Below the pieces are notes generated by a model. It was given only the letters and a program-made list of their open reading frames with translations, was not told the DNA's origin and did not search any database. 64,000 bases of DNA, taken from Massilia atriviolacea. Lineage in GTDB: Bacteria > Pseudomonadota > Gammaproteobacteria > Burkholderiales > Burkholderiaceae_D. The stretch lies in contig NZ_RXLQ01000001.1 of NCBI RefSeq assembly GCF_003953935.1, forward strand, positions 1 to 64,000, given 5' to 3'. How positions within the stretch are numbered: position 1 is the stretch's first letter; every line of letters begins with the position of its first letter. Made by a program: the position numbers and the translations under genes. This document shows positions 1-7,834 of the stretch, one piece after another.

Positions 1-1
1 C

Positions 2-619
2 CTATTGAGGTGTCCGGGCAAATTAGACCACAGCACAGCTCAGATTGCTGTCAAGGAAGAGGAGAAGCGCCTTAACGCCGAGGCCACTTATGCCGACAAT
101 CCAACGTCGCCTCGCGACGGCGTGGTATCGGCTTTGCAAGTCAAAAACGGTACGCCGGTGTCTCTTAACCAGACGCTTGCGGTCATCGTGCCCGAGCATG
201 GCAATGGCATTCGCAGCGCGCTCGAAATTGAACTGTGGGCGCCGTCCCGTGCGATTGGTATGGTCAGGAACGGGGCCAAAGTCAAGGTGATGTTTGACGC
301 GTTTCCCTACCAGATATTTGGCGTTGGCGAAGGACAGGTACGCTTTGTGTCGAGTGCGCCGGTCTTACCGAATGAATTGCCCATCCCCACGGAAATGAAT
401 GAACAGCTCTACAAAATCCGGGTCGCGTTGGAGCGCGACAGCTTGTCCGCCTACGGCAAGCAATGGCCGCTGGCACCGGGAATGCGCGTGAGCGCCGATC
501 TTGTGTTGGAAGAGCGCAGTCTGCTCGACTGGCTACTTGACCCTCTTCATGCCATCAAGCGGCGTTCAGGGAAGGATGACGCTTCTTTTCTGACTTCATC
601 AATTAACTCAGACGGGTGA
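2..619 (+). CDS. HlyD-family membrane fusion protein (3' part)
   Basis: The gene enters from the left edge; the frame is open from base 2, so the true start lies outside. What remains holds the second half of a lipoyl-like domain (SPRDGVVSALQVKNGTPVS, then a 'tlaVIVPE' turn) and the beta-barrel that follows it in HlyD/LktD periplasmic adaptors. Such proteins bridge an inner-membrane ABC exporter and an outer-membrane TolC-like channel in type I secretion. Its stop codon is 4 bases before the next ATG. A matching peptidase-ABC exporter lies at 2624-4723, so the adaptor probably serves export of the double-glycine-leader protein encoded next. The family is clear; the partner assignment is inferred from the operon. 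Confidence 0.85.
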   Translation, partial: LLRCPGKLDHSTAQIAVKEEEKRLNAEATYADNPTSPRDGVVSALQVKNGTPVSLNQTLAVIVPEHGNGIRSALEIELWAPSRAIGMVRNGAKVKVMFDAFPYQIFGVGEGQVRFVSSAPVLPNELPIPTEMNEQLYKIRVALERDSLSAYGKQWPLAPGMRVSADLVLEERSLLDWLLDPLHAIKRRSGKDDASFLTSSINSDG

Positions 620-623
620 CATC

Positions 624-1313
624 ATGCGTGAATTAAGCAGAAGTGAACTGTGCCTTGTTGCCGGTGGCATCATGCAAAAATGGGCAGAGCACAGGACAAT
701 GGAATATGACCGGGACTCAGGCGACCAGCTGCAGGTGTATACGGAAATCGATTATGCCGCCGATTACGGCGACACGATCGAGTGGTTTTCTGATTCCAAC
801 GACTATTTTGGGGATTACGGAAACTACGATAATTGGAACGACAATTTTTCCGATGGTTTTTCTGGCACCGACCGCGCTGGAGGCGGTGTTGGCAGGTATG
901 CACCGATTGCGCCCGAGGCAATACCTCAAGGCGATTATTTCTTCGAATATCATCAAAGTTCGGGCAACCTGATGCTGGTAGGAAAGGACGGCATGTCATA
1001 CCAATTTGGAAGGGAAAATGCCGGATATGCCGGCACTCCGCTCTACAAAAACAATCCGGACGCGGACCATATTCGTAACGGCGGTCCGCTTCCTGAAGGA
1101 AGGTACATGATTGGTGATGTGACCAATCATAAAGGCCCGAGTTCAATTGCATTGAGGCCATCGGCAGAAAATGACATGCACGGCCGTTCCGATTTTCTGA
1201 TCCATGGTGATAACGGCCTTGGCACCGCCTCTGAAGGTTGCATAATTCTGCCCCGTGATATGAGGGACGGCATCGTCAACAGCAACGTGAAAGAGATAAG
1301 AGTCGTGCGGTAA
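624..1313 (+). CDS. Double-glycine-leader protein with Tlde1/DUF2778-type L,D-transpeptidase-like toxin domain
   Basis: This is a 229-residue protein in three parts. Residues 1-15 (MRELSRSELCLVAGG) form a classic double-glycine leader, as cut by C39 peptidases after Gly15. Residues about 25-90 are very rich in Asp, Tyr, Asn and Gly and look disordered. Residues about 92-229 resemble the Tlde1/DUF2778 fold: a 'GGPLPEGRYMIG' segment, then 'FLIHGDN' and 'SEGCI', giving a likely catalytic pair His194 and Cys206 with Ser203. Tlde1 enzymes delivered by type VI secretion cut or exchange peptidoglycan cross-bridge peptides in the target periplasm. Here the leader, the HlyD gene upstream and the C39 exporter downstream point to type I export instead. 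There is no Sec signal. The role as an antibacterial effector is inferred. Confidence 0.8.
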   Translation: MRELSRSELCLVAGGIMQKWAEHRTMEYDRDSGDQLQVYTEIDYAADYGDTIEWFSDSNDYFGDYGNYDNWNDNFSDGFSGTDRAGGGVGRYAPIAPEAIPQGDYFFEYHQSSGNLMLVGKDGMSYQFGRENAGYAGTPLYKNNPDADHIRNGGPLPEGRYMIGDVTNHKGPSSIALRPSAENDMHGRSDFLIHGDNGLGTASEGCIILPRDMRDGIVNSNVKEIRVVR

Positions 1314-1419
1314 GACGATTGTGACCGAACCTGGCGAGGCGTGCCCGTGCGATGTCAGCGAACCCAGCGGCCGGCATTGCAAGCTTCATGTCCCGCTGGG
1401 ATGATTGATGGGGGCGGCG

Positions 1420-1923
1420 ATGAACTTGAAGATATGGATATGGTCCGTGGTGTTGTTGCTTGGTGCTGATGCCCACGCGGAAATCTACAAGCGAACCCTT
1501 CCTGGTGGAATACGGGTTACCGTCGTGGATGGGCCTTTCGATCGATCCTTGCATAGCATCAAGGATTGCGGGCAGGCCGATACCTGTCTTATCGATAATG
1601 TCCCTCCGCTTTCGACAATCGGTTTGCCGACCACCGAGATCAAGTCGATTACGGTGAATGTAGGCGGTCGACACTACGTGCTCCCATCCGACCGTATGTT
1701 CGATCCGGGATTGGACCCGCGTTCTGGTGGAATCGAGCGATTCGCGGGATTTTGCAGCGACAGCTTCAACTGCGCTTTCCGTGCCAGGTTTTCCGAAGCG
1801 GGTGGCGCATATGCGGTCGAATGGTTGATCAGCGGCGGAGTACCGATACGTACGGTATTGTCGGCCAGCATAGACATATCCGGGCTATTTGCCGAACATC
1901 CCAGTCCGCCGAAGGAAAAGTAG
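1420..1923 (+). CDS. Predicted periplasmic immunity protein, copy 1
   Basis: A 167-residue protein with a Sec signal peptide (MNLKIWIWSVVLLLGADAHA, cut before Glu) and no other membrane segment, so it should sit in the periplasm. ATG 1420 is preferred over TTG 1405 because it begins the signal peptide directly and follows a GGGGGCGG stretch. The mature part shares many positions with the next gene: an RTLPG start, VTVVD-PF, DNVP, LPT-EI-SI, GFC-D, NC-FR, RTVLS and PSPPK near the end. Four cysteines are shared, suggesting two disulfides. I recognise no named family. The position directly behind a periplasm-acting cell-wall toxin, and the duplication, suggest immunity. It could instead be a secretion accessory. 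Confidence 0.6.
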   Translation: MNLKIWIWSVVLLLGADAHAEIYKRTLPGGIRVTVVDGPFDRSLHSIKDCGQADTCLIDNVPPLSTIGLPTTEIKSITVNVGGRHYVLPSDRMFDPGLDPRSGGIERFAGFCSDSFNCAFRARFSEAGGAYAVEWLISGGVPIRTVLSASIDISGLFAEHPSPPKEK

Positions 1924-2034
1924 CGCAAAAAGGCGAGCCGCCCGGATGTGCCGGATCCGCTGTGCATGACGGCACCCGATTGCTATGTCCGCTGGATACA
2001 GTCAGTTGAAACGAGAATCACCATGTTAGTTCAG

Positions 2035-2059
2035 CGCGCGCTTCTTCCGGTAGCGCGCG
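2035..2059 (+). other. GC-rich hairpin between the two paralogous genes
   Basis: CGCGCGCT at 2035-2042 pairs with AGCGCGCG at 2052-2059 around a 9-base loop. No T-run follows, so it is not a standard terminator. It lies 25 bases before the start of the second paralogue and could tune translation or RNA stability within the operon. Its significance is a guess. Confidence 0.35.
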
Positions 2060-2084
2060 TGTGTAAGTCCTGCGGAGGCCAACA

Positions 2085-2591
2085 ATGAAATTCAGTTGTT
2101 TTACGCTCATGGCGATGCTGGTGCCGGTCATGCCGTTCGCGATTGCGGATACCTATCGCCGCACGTTGCCAGGGGAAATAGTTGTTACAGTGGTAGATCG
2201 CCCGTTCAGCGTGTCGGAACACCATGTTCGCGGATGTGTGAATGCGCGAATGTGCTTTGTCGACAACGTTCCGGCGCTGGGAACGACATCGTTGCCGACC
2301 GACGAGATCGAGTCGATCAGCGTCAGTGTGGAAGGCATGACGTATCGATTGCAAGCATCCGGCATGTTCAATGCGCGTGTGGCCCTTCGCAACGGTGGAA
2401 TAAGCAGGATTTCCGGTTTTTGTTACGATCGCCGCAACTGCGAATTCCGAGGAAGGTTCGGCAATGGCGGTCGTTCGTATTTTGCCGAGTGGGTGGTCAA
2501 GAATGGGACCGCCACCCGCACTGTGCTGTCTCCGAGTATGGATGTCGGATGGCTGTTCGACGACAATCCCAGCCCTCCGAAATATGAATAA
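2085..2591 (+). CDS. Predicted periplasmic immunity protein, copy 2
   Basis: A 168-residue paralogue of the preceding gene, with its own signal peptide (MKFSCFTLMAMLVPVMPFAIA) and a strong ribosome binding site (GGAGG at 2074-2078, 6 bases before ATG). It keeps the same block order and the same four cysteines, but many surface positions differ, so the copies are old or diversified rather than a fresh duplication. Two diverged immunity-like genes behind one toxin gene are typical of polyimmunity, where the extra copy protects against a neighbour's variant toxin. This role is inferred; no known family was recognised. Confidence 0.6.
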   Translation: MKFSCFTLMAMLVPVMPFAIADTYRRTLPGEIVVTVVDRPFSVSEHHVRGCVNARMCFVDNVPALGTTSLPTDEIESISVSVEGMTYRLQASGMFNARVALRNGGISRISGFCYDRRNCEFRGRFGNGGRSYFAEWVVKNGTATRTVLSPSMDVGWLFDDNPSPPKYE

Positions 2592-2623
2592 TTCCGTAGG
2601 GCTTGCCTGGCACTCGCAGACCA

Positions 2624-4723
2624 ATGATGGATTATTTTTATCAATCCGAGGCGGCAGAATGCGGATTAATCTGCATAGCGATCGTCCTGAAGGAATTCGG
2701 TGCGCCGACCGACCTGAATATTTTGCGCCGTGCTTATCCCGCCTCAGCGCGCGGAATGACGATGGCTCAGATGATCGACCTCGCGGCCACGGTAAATTTG
2801 ACGGCGCGTGCGGTTCGTTGCGAAATGGATGAGCTTAAAAAATTACGACTACCTGCCATTCTTCATTGGGGCATGCAGCACTACGTGGTACTCAGGCGTA
2901 TCAAGCGAGGCAGGATATGCATCGTCGATCCGGCGCGTGGCGCGCGCGTGTTGTCGATGAAGGAAACGAGCCGCTATTTTACCGGCGTGGCGCTCGAGCT
3001 GGCCACAGCCCCGCAGTTCAAAAAACGCCGTGTGAGCAGTCCATTGAGCTTATGGTCATGGTTCAGGTTCGATCGGGTCAGCTATCGCGCCCTGGCACAG
3101 ATCTTTTTACTGTCGCTGCTTTTGCAGGCCTATGTTGTGGCTAGTCCATTCTACATTCAACTCGCAGTGGATCAGGCCGCGCTAAAGGGGGATCAGGCAT
3201 TGTTGGTCGCGCTGGCCACCGGATTCGCCCTGTTCGCTGTGTTTAACATCGTTGCCGAACTGTTGAGGGCGCTCGTGTCATTCCAATTGAGCGCGCTGAT
3301 GAATTGGGATATGAGTGTGCGCTTGTTACGTCATCTCATACGACTTCCTCTGCCATGGTTTCAGAGGCGAAAGCTGGCGGATGTGCTGTCACGTTTCGAT
3401 GCCATCGGTCCGGTCAGAACATTGATATCGGGAGGGCTTGTCGTCACTACTGTCGACGGATTGTTGGCGCTAACCACGCTGGCCATGATGTTCGCGCTTG
3501 CGCCGAATCTGGCGTGGCTGGGACTTGCCGGGCTGGCGGTGTATGTGGGGATCCGCCTCGTGGGACTTCCCCTCGCCATCCGGCTCGGGGTGCAGGCCCT
3601 GCTAGCGCATATTGCCGAGAACGGCAAGCGGATCGAGACCATCCGGGCGATCCAGACGATCAAGGTAATGGGGGCAGAGCAGGCACGCGAGAGCGCTTGG
3701 GCGAATAAACTGGCCGAGTGCATCAGGTGCGATCAGCGCCAAAACGTGAGCAATCAGGTTTTCACCAGCGCGCTCGGTTTGGTGAGCGCGATAATCATGG
3801 TTTTCATCGTCTTCAATGGCGCGCGCGGCATAATCGACGGCAGCATGTCGGTCGGCCTGTTGTACGCATTCATGGCGTACGAAGGACAGTTCATGGCACG
3901 TTCCAGCGCTTTTTTCGAACAAGTAGTTCAGTGGCGCCTGACCGATATGTATTCACACCGCTTGGCCGACGTGGTCCTGGTCGAGCGTGAGGAGGGAGTC
4001 GATGCGCCGTCCCCTGGCGATGGCAGGATCGACGGGGTTGTCGAGCTTTGCGGAATTGTTTTCGCCTATGCGCCACAAGATCCCTATGTTCTGCGTGGAA
4101 TTTCGATCCGTATCGATCGAGGCGAATTCGTGGCCATTGTCGGTCCTTCGGGAGCCGGGAAATCGACGCTTCTGAAGATCATCTGCGGGTTGTATGCACC
4201 CACAGCCGGTGAAGTCATACTCGATGGGCGTTCGGTGAAGGCATGGGGCTCCCGAACGGTCCGGAGAGCCTTCGGAACGGTAATGCAAGACGACGAGCTG
4301 GTCTCCGGCACGATCGCGGAGAATGTCGCATTCTTTAGCGAACAGATCGACCTGTCCTTGGTTTGGCAGTCCTTGCAGCGTGCAGCAATCGATGAAGAGA
4401 TTCGCCGGATGCCGATGGGCGCCGATACCTGTATCGGTGACATGGGAGGGGCACTGTCGGGCGGTCAGAAACAACGTCTGCTCCTTGCGCGAGCCCTGTA
4501 CCGGATGCCGAAAGTCCTTCTGCTCGACGAGGCTACCTCACACCTGGACGCCCAGTGTGAAGCTCGCATCAACGCAGCGCTCAAGTCATTGGAGATAACC
4601 CGCATCGTGGTTGCTCATCGTCGCGAAACGATTGATAGTGCGGATCGTATCATTTGCCTGGACGGCGAAGGGCGAGTGTGTTTCGACCGGCCGCGTCAAC
4701 AATATCCGCCGGATAAGCGGTGA
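2624..4723 (+). CDS. C39-peptidase ABC exporter (PCAT) for double-glycine-leader protein
   Basis: About 699 residues; ATG 2624 (or 2627) is preferred to TTG 2603 because MMDYFYQSEAAECG opens exactly at the C39 peptidase box. The N-terminal domain keeps the catalytic Cys (EAAECGL), the His (MQHYVVL) and the Asp (VDPARG), so it should cut leaders after Gly-Gly. A six-helix ABC transmembrane domain follows (about residues 150-450), then an ATPase with Walker A GPSGAGKST, signature LSGGQKQR and Walker B VLLLDEATSHLD. This is the LagD/CvaB/NdvA-like class of bacteriocin exporters, which cut and translocate in one step. It closes the apparent operon with the HlyD adaptor, the leader-bearing toxin and the two immunity-like genes. 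No TolC gene is visible in the window. Confidence 0.92.
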   Translation: MMDYFYQSEAAECGLICIAIVLKEFGAPTDLNILRRAYPASARGMTMAQMIDLAATVNLTARAVRCEMDELKKLRLPAILHWGMQHYVVLRRIKRGRICIVDPARGARVLSMKETSRYFTGVALELATAPQFKKRRVSSPLSLWSWFRFDRVSYRALAQIFLLSLLLQAYVVASPFYIQLAVDQAALKGDQALLVALATGFALFAVFNIVAELLRALVSFQLSALMNWDMSVRLLRHLIRLPLPWFQRRKLADVLSRFDAIGPVRTLISGGLVVTTVDGLLALTTLAMMFALAPNLAWLGLAGLAVYVGIRLVGLPLAIRLGVQALLAHIAENGKRIETIRAIQTIKVMGAEQARESAWANKLAECIRCDQRQNVSNQVFTSALGLVSAIIMVFIVFNGARGIIDGSMSVGLLYAFMAYEGQFMARSSAFFEQVVQWRLTDMYSHRLADVVLVEREEGVDAPSPGDGRIDGVVELCGIVFAYAPQDPYVLRGISIRIDRGEFVAIVGPSGAGKSTLLKIICGLYAPTAGEVILDGRSVKAWGSRTVRRAFGTVMQDDELVSGTIAENVAFFSEQIDLSLVWQSLQRAAIDEEIRRMPMGADTCIGDMGGALSGGQKQRLLLARALYRMPKVLLLDEATSHLDAQCEARINAALKSLEITRIVVAHRRETIDSADRIICLDGEGRVCFDRPRQQYPPDKR

Positions 4724-4758
4724 ACGCAAGCTGTGCGTCTTCAGCCAGTTCGAATCCA

Positions 4759-6108
4759 TCAGATCGGGAAGCGCAGCGTGAAACGGTTGCCGCCGACTCC
4801 GCTGTCGACGCGGGCGCTGCCGCCGTGCAGTTGCATGATCGATTGCACGATGGCCAGTCCCAGCCCGCCGGTGTCGCCTTGCCCGCTGCGCGAGGCGTCC
4901 GCGCGGTAAAAGCGTTCGAACAGATGCGGCAGATGTTCGGCGCCGATGGCCGGGCCGGGGTTATGCACGCTCACTTCCAGCATGCCGTCCACGGCCGCGC
5001 TGGCGATGCCGACCGTGCTGCCGGCCTCGCCGTAGCGCAGGGCATTGGCCAGCAGGTTGGCCAGCGCGCGCCGCAGCAGGTCGGGATCGGCCTGCACGCT
5101 GCCCTCCACGCGGATCGCGAAGCGCATCTGGCGCTCCTCGGCCATGCCCTCGAAATACTCGCACAACTGCGCCAGCAGCGGGGCCAGCGGCACCGCGCTG
5201 CGCCGTACCGCCGCGTCCGGCTGCTCGTTGCGGGCCAGGAACAGCATGCTGTCGATCATGCGCGCCAGCCGCTCGTATTCTTCCTGGTTGGAGGCCAGCA
5301 GTTCTTCGTATTCCTGCACGCCGCGCCCGCGCGAAAGGGTCTGCTGGGTGTGGCCCATCAGGTTGTTGAGCGGGGTGCGCAGTTCGTGCGCCAGGTCTTC
5401 GGAAAAGCGCGACAACTGCGCGAAGCCGTGTTCCAGCCGTGTCAGCATGCCGTCCAGCGCCGCGCTCAGTTCGGCCAGTTCGCTGACGTCCTCGCGGCCG
5501 CCCAGGCGCAGGTGCAGGTGGCGGCTGTCGATGGCGGCCGCGCGCGCGGCCAGGCGCCGCACCGGCGCCAGCCCCTGGCGGCTGACCTGCCAGCCGAGCG
5601 CGAACATCAGCAGGGCGCTGGCGGCCAGGGCCAGCAGCAGCTTGCCCCGGTAGGACGCCATCATCTGCTCGCGCTCGGCCAGCAGTTTGCCGGCCACCAG
5701 GGTCAGGCCGGCGCCACGGTGTTCGAGGCGGCGCCAGGCCAGGCGCGCCGGCGCCGCTCCGTCCACGTCGGCGAACTGGATCTCGGCGCGGCCCGGCAGA
5801 TGCGGCACCGCCAGCGGCGTGGGATTGACCGTGATGCGCGCGCTGCCCTGGTCGTCGACGATCCACAGCATGCTGTCGCGGTTGCCCATCATGTTCCCGT
5901 ACAACTGGGGCCGGCGTTGCAGGGCGTCGATGCTGGCGCTGTCGTCGATGAGCGCGCCCATCCGTTCGACCCGGCCGGCCAGGGCCTGGTCGTCGCGCAC
6001 GGCCAGTTCGCGCGCCAGCGCCTGGTACAGGTACAGGCCCATGGCGCCGGTCAGCACGGCGCCCGCCAGCGCGAACTGCAGCGCCAGGCGCAGGCTCAGC
6101 GAGCGCAT
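4759..6108 (-). CDS. Heavy-metal/redox sensor histidine kinase (CusS/HprS type)
   Basis: A 449-residue membrane kinase. The start at 6108 ([20 protein letters not shown]) overlaps the regulator stop by one base in TGATG. It has a first membrane helix at about residues 10-30, a periplasmic loop of about 125 residues, a second helix (LLLALAASALLMFALGW), HAMP, then HisKA with the phospho-acceptor His in AHELRTPLNNL, and a HATPase domain ending in GLGLAIVQSIMQLHGG. It belongs to the CusS/IrlS/HprS group, which answers copper, silver, peroxide or hypochlorous acid. The signal cannot be read from sequence. The nearby HiuH and DUF336 genes favour an HprRS-like oxidative or metal role. Confidence 0.88.
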   Translation of the reverse strand: MRSLSLRLALQFALAGAVLTGAMGLYLYQALARELAVRDDQALAGRVERMGALIDDSASIDALQRRPQLYGNMMGNRDSMLWIVDDQGSARITVNPTPLAVPHLPGRAEIQFADVDGAAPARLAWRRLEHRGAGLTLVAGKLLAEREQMMASYRGKLLLALAASALLMFALGWQVSRQGLAPVRRLAARAAAIDSRHLHLRLGGREDVSELAELSAALDGMLTRLEHGFAQLSRFSEDLAHELRTPLNNLMGHTQQTLSRGRGVQEYEELLASNQEEYERLARMIDSMLFLARNEQPDAAVRRSAVPLAPLLAQLCEYFEGMAEERQMRFAIRVEGSVQADPDLLRRALANLLANALRYGEAGSTVGIASAAVDGMLEVSVHNPGPAIGAEHLPHLFERFYRADASRSGQGDTGGLGLAIVQSIMQLHGGSARVDSGVGGNRFTLRFPI

Positions 6109-6779
6109 CAGGGCGGCGCTTCCAGCATGTAGCCGGTGCCGCGCAGGGTGTGGATCAGTTTCACCGGCCAGGGGTCGTCGACCTTGGCGCGCAGGCGGCG
6201 GATGGCGACGTCGACCACGTTGGTGTCGCTGTCGAAATTCATCTGCCACACCTGCGAGGCGATGAAGCTGCGCGAGAGCGCTTCGCCCTGGCGGCTGAGC
6301 AGCAGGTGCAGCAGGGCGAATTCCTTGTTGGTAAGCAGGATGCGCTCGCCGTTGCGGCTCACCTTGCGGCGCAGCAGGTCGAGGTGCAGGTCGGCCACCT
6401 GCAGTGTGTCGAGCTCGCGCGGCGGCCCGCGCCGCAGCAGGGTGCGCACGCGCGCCAGCAGCTCGGCGTAGGAGAAGGGCTTGACCAGGTAATCGTCGGC
6501 GCCCAGTTCGAGCCCCTTGACCCGGTCTTCGACGGCGTCGCGCGCGGTCAGGAACAGCACCGGGGTGGCGCCGCGCTGGCGCACGATCTTCAGCAATTGC
6601 CAGCCGTCCAGGCCGGGCAGCATGACGTCGAGGACGATCAGGTCGAATTCCTCTTCCTCGATCAGGTGGCGGCCGTCGTTGCCGTCGCGCGCGACCGACA
6701 CCATGTAGCCGGACTCGCCCAGCCCCTTGCGCAGGTAGTCCGCCGTCTTGCTTTCATCTTCCACCAACAAAATTCGCAT
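6108..6779 (-). CDS. OmpR-family response regulator (CusR/HprR type)
   Basis: A 223-residue regulator with a receiver domain (acidic pocket at EDE, phospho-acceptor Asp in IVLDVMLPG, Lys in LVKPFSY) and a winged-helix DNA-binding domain ending in [12 protein letters not shown]. It matches the heavy-metal response regulator group (CusR, CopR, IrlR, HprR) in length and in the [14 protein letters not shown] and [20 protein letters not shown] segments. It is translationally coupled to the kinase gene. An ATGACA-TGTCAT palindrome lies 52 bases upstream of its start, between it and the divergent DUF336 gene, so it probably controls both directions. Confidence 0.9.
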   Translation of the reverse strand: MRILLVEDESKTADYLRKGLGESGYMVSVARDGNDGRHLIEEEEFDLIVLDVMLPGLDGWQLLKIVRQRGATPVLFLTARDAVEDRVKGLELGADDYLVKPFSYAELLARVRTLLRRGPPRELDTLQVADLHLDLLRRKVSRNGERILLTNKEFALLHLLLSRQGEALSRSFIASQVWQMNFDSDTNVVDVAIRRLRAKVDDPWPVKLIHTLRGTGYMLEAPP

Positions 6780-6830
6780 GCCGAGCTCCCGATCACCGGG
6801 TGATTATGCCCCAGCCCGGCGCGCTCGTGG

Positions 6831-6846
6831 ATGACAGATTTGTCAT
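6831..6846. promoter_or_regulatory. Palindromic operator, CusR/HprR-box-like
   Basis: ATGACA-GATT-TGTCAT is a perfect inverted repeat of 6-base arms with a 4-base centre. It matches the core of the E. coli CusR box (ATGACAA-N2-TTGTCAT). It sits in the divergent region between a CusR/HprR-type regulator (start 6779) and the DUF336 gene (start 6917), where autoregulation is expected. Confidence 0.75.
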
Positions 6847-6916
6847 GCCGCCGTCATCGTGGCGTTGGCGTCGGGGCTTTAGCATGGCGTCTTTGCTGTC
6901 AACCCGAGGGAATTCC

Positions 6917-7408
6917 ATGGCCTTGCGCCCCGTTTCAATGATGTTCCCGCTGCTGCTGGCCGCCGGCGGCGCGGCCGCTGCGCCGCTGCTGCGGCCCGAG
7001 CTATCGCTTGCCCTGGCCGGCGAGCTGGTCGACGCCACCCTGGCCGCCTGCCAGGCCCAGGGGCGCGGGGCGGCGGTGGCCGTCGTCGACCGCGGCGGCA
7101 ACCTGGTGGCGCTCAAGCGCGCCGATGGCGTCGGACCGCACAACACCCTGGCCGCGCAACGCAAGGCGTACACGGCGCTGTCGGCCAGGACGCCGACCCG
7201 GGTGCTGGCCGAACGGGCGCGCACCCAGCCGGACACGGCCAACCTGACCACCTTGCCGGAATTGCTGTTGCTGGGCGGCGGCTTGCCGATCATGTCGGGG
7301 AACGAGGCGATCGGCGGCATCGGCGTGGCCGGTGCCGGCGGCGCGGCCATGGACGAGTCCTGCGCCGCGCGCGCCATCGATGCGCTGGCATCGAAGCTGT
7401 CTTTTTAA
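6917..7408 (+). CDS. Exported HbpS/GlcG-like (DUF336) protein
   Basis: A 163-residue protein; ATG 6917 follows GAGGG and opens a signal peptide (MALRPVSMMFPLLLAAGGAAAA). The mature part is a single DUF336 domain: VVDRGGNLVALKRADG, ARKAYTAL-like helix, LLLGGGLPIMSGNEAIGGIGVAGAGG. Members include the Streptomyces haem-binding redox sensor HbpS and GlcG. The exported form fits a periplasmic small-molecule or haem binder that could feed a sensor kinase. It is divergent from the CusRS/HprRS-type pair and shares the operator at 6831. HiuH follows 21 bases later, apparently in one operon. Function is inferred from family only. Confidence 0.8.
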   Translation: MALRPVSMMFPLLLAAGGAAAAPLLRPELSLALAGELVDATLAACQAQGRGAAVAVVDRGGNLVALKRADGVGPHNTLAAQRKAYTALSARTPTRVLAERARTQPDTANLTTLPELLLLGGGLPIMSGNEAIGGIGVAGAGGAAMDESCAARAIDALASKLSF

Positions 7409-7429
7409 TTGAACTGAAGGAGTCTTACA

Positions 7430-7834
7430 ATGAATGTCACATCGCTCGCCGCCGCAGCCATCCTGTCCGGCATGGCCCAGCTGGCCGCCGCCGCCAACCC
7501 GCTCAGCGTGCACGTGCTCAATTTGCAGGATGGCTTGCCGTCGGCCCAGGTCGAGGTGACGCTCGAAAAACAGGCGGGCAAGCAGTGGGTCGCGCTGGGC
7601 GCGGGCGCAACCGATGCCGATGGGCGGATTCGCGCGCTGTTTCCCGAAGGGGAACGCTTCGACAAGGGCGTGTACCGGGTGACCTTCAAGACCGGCGCCT
7701 GGTTTGCCGCCAGGAAGACCGACAGCTTCTTTCCCGAAGTGCCGGTCGTGTTCGTGGTCGATGGCAAGCTTGCGCATTACCATATTCCACTGCTGATCAG
7801 CCCCTTCGGCTTCTCGACCTACCGGGGCAATTGA
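7430..7834 (+). CDS. hiuH: Periplasmic 5-hydroxyisourate hydrolase (transthyretin-like)
   Basis: A 134-residue protein with a signal peptide (MNVTSLAAAAILSGMAQLAAA) followed by a full HIUase/transthyretin-like domain. N-terminal LSVHVLNLQDGLPSAQVEV, a central TDADGRIRALF and a C-terminal HYHIPLLISPFGFSTYRGN are visible; the end reads YRGN instead of the usual YRGS. The enzyme hydrolyses 5-hydroxyisourate from urate oxidation. In E. coli hiuH lies beside hprRS and is controlled by it, so the linkage here to a CusRS/HprRS-type system repeats that arrangement. SD AAGGAG lies 6 bases before ATG. Its stop codon directly abuts the stop of convergent pstS (TGATCA). Confidence 0.88.
   Translation: MNVTSLAAAAILSGMAQLAAAANPLSVHVLNLQDGLPSAQVEVTLEKQAGKQWVALGAGATDADGRIRALFPEGERFDKGVYRVTFKTGAWFAARKTDSFFPEVPVVFVVDGKLAHYHIPLLISPFGFSTYRGN

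Noticed and set aside
624-1313. Reading the leader-bearing protein as an ordinary class II bacteriocin or microcin
   Set aside because: The length and the conserved HGDN and SEGCI motifs show an enzyme domain, not a small pore-forming peptide.
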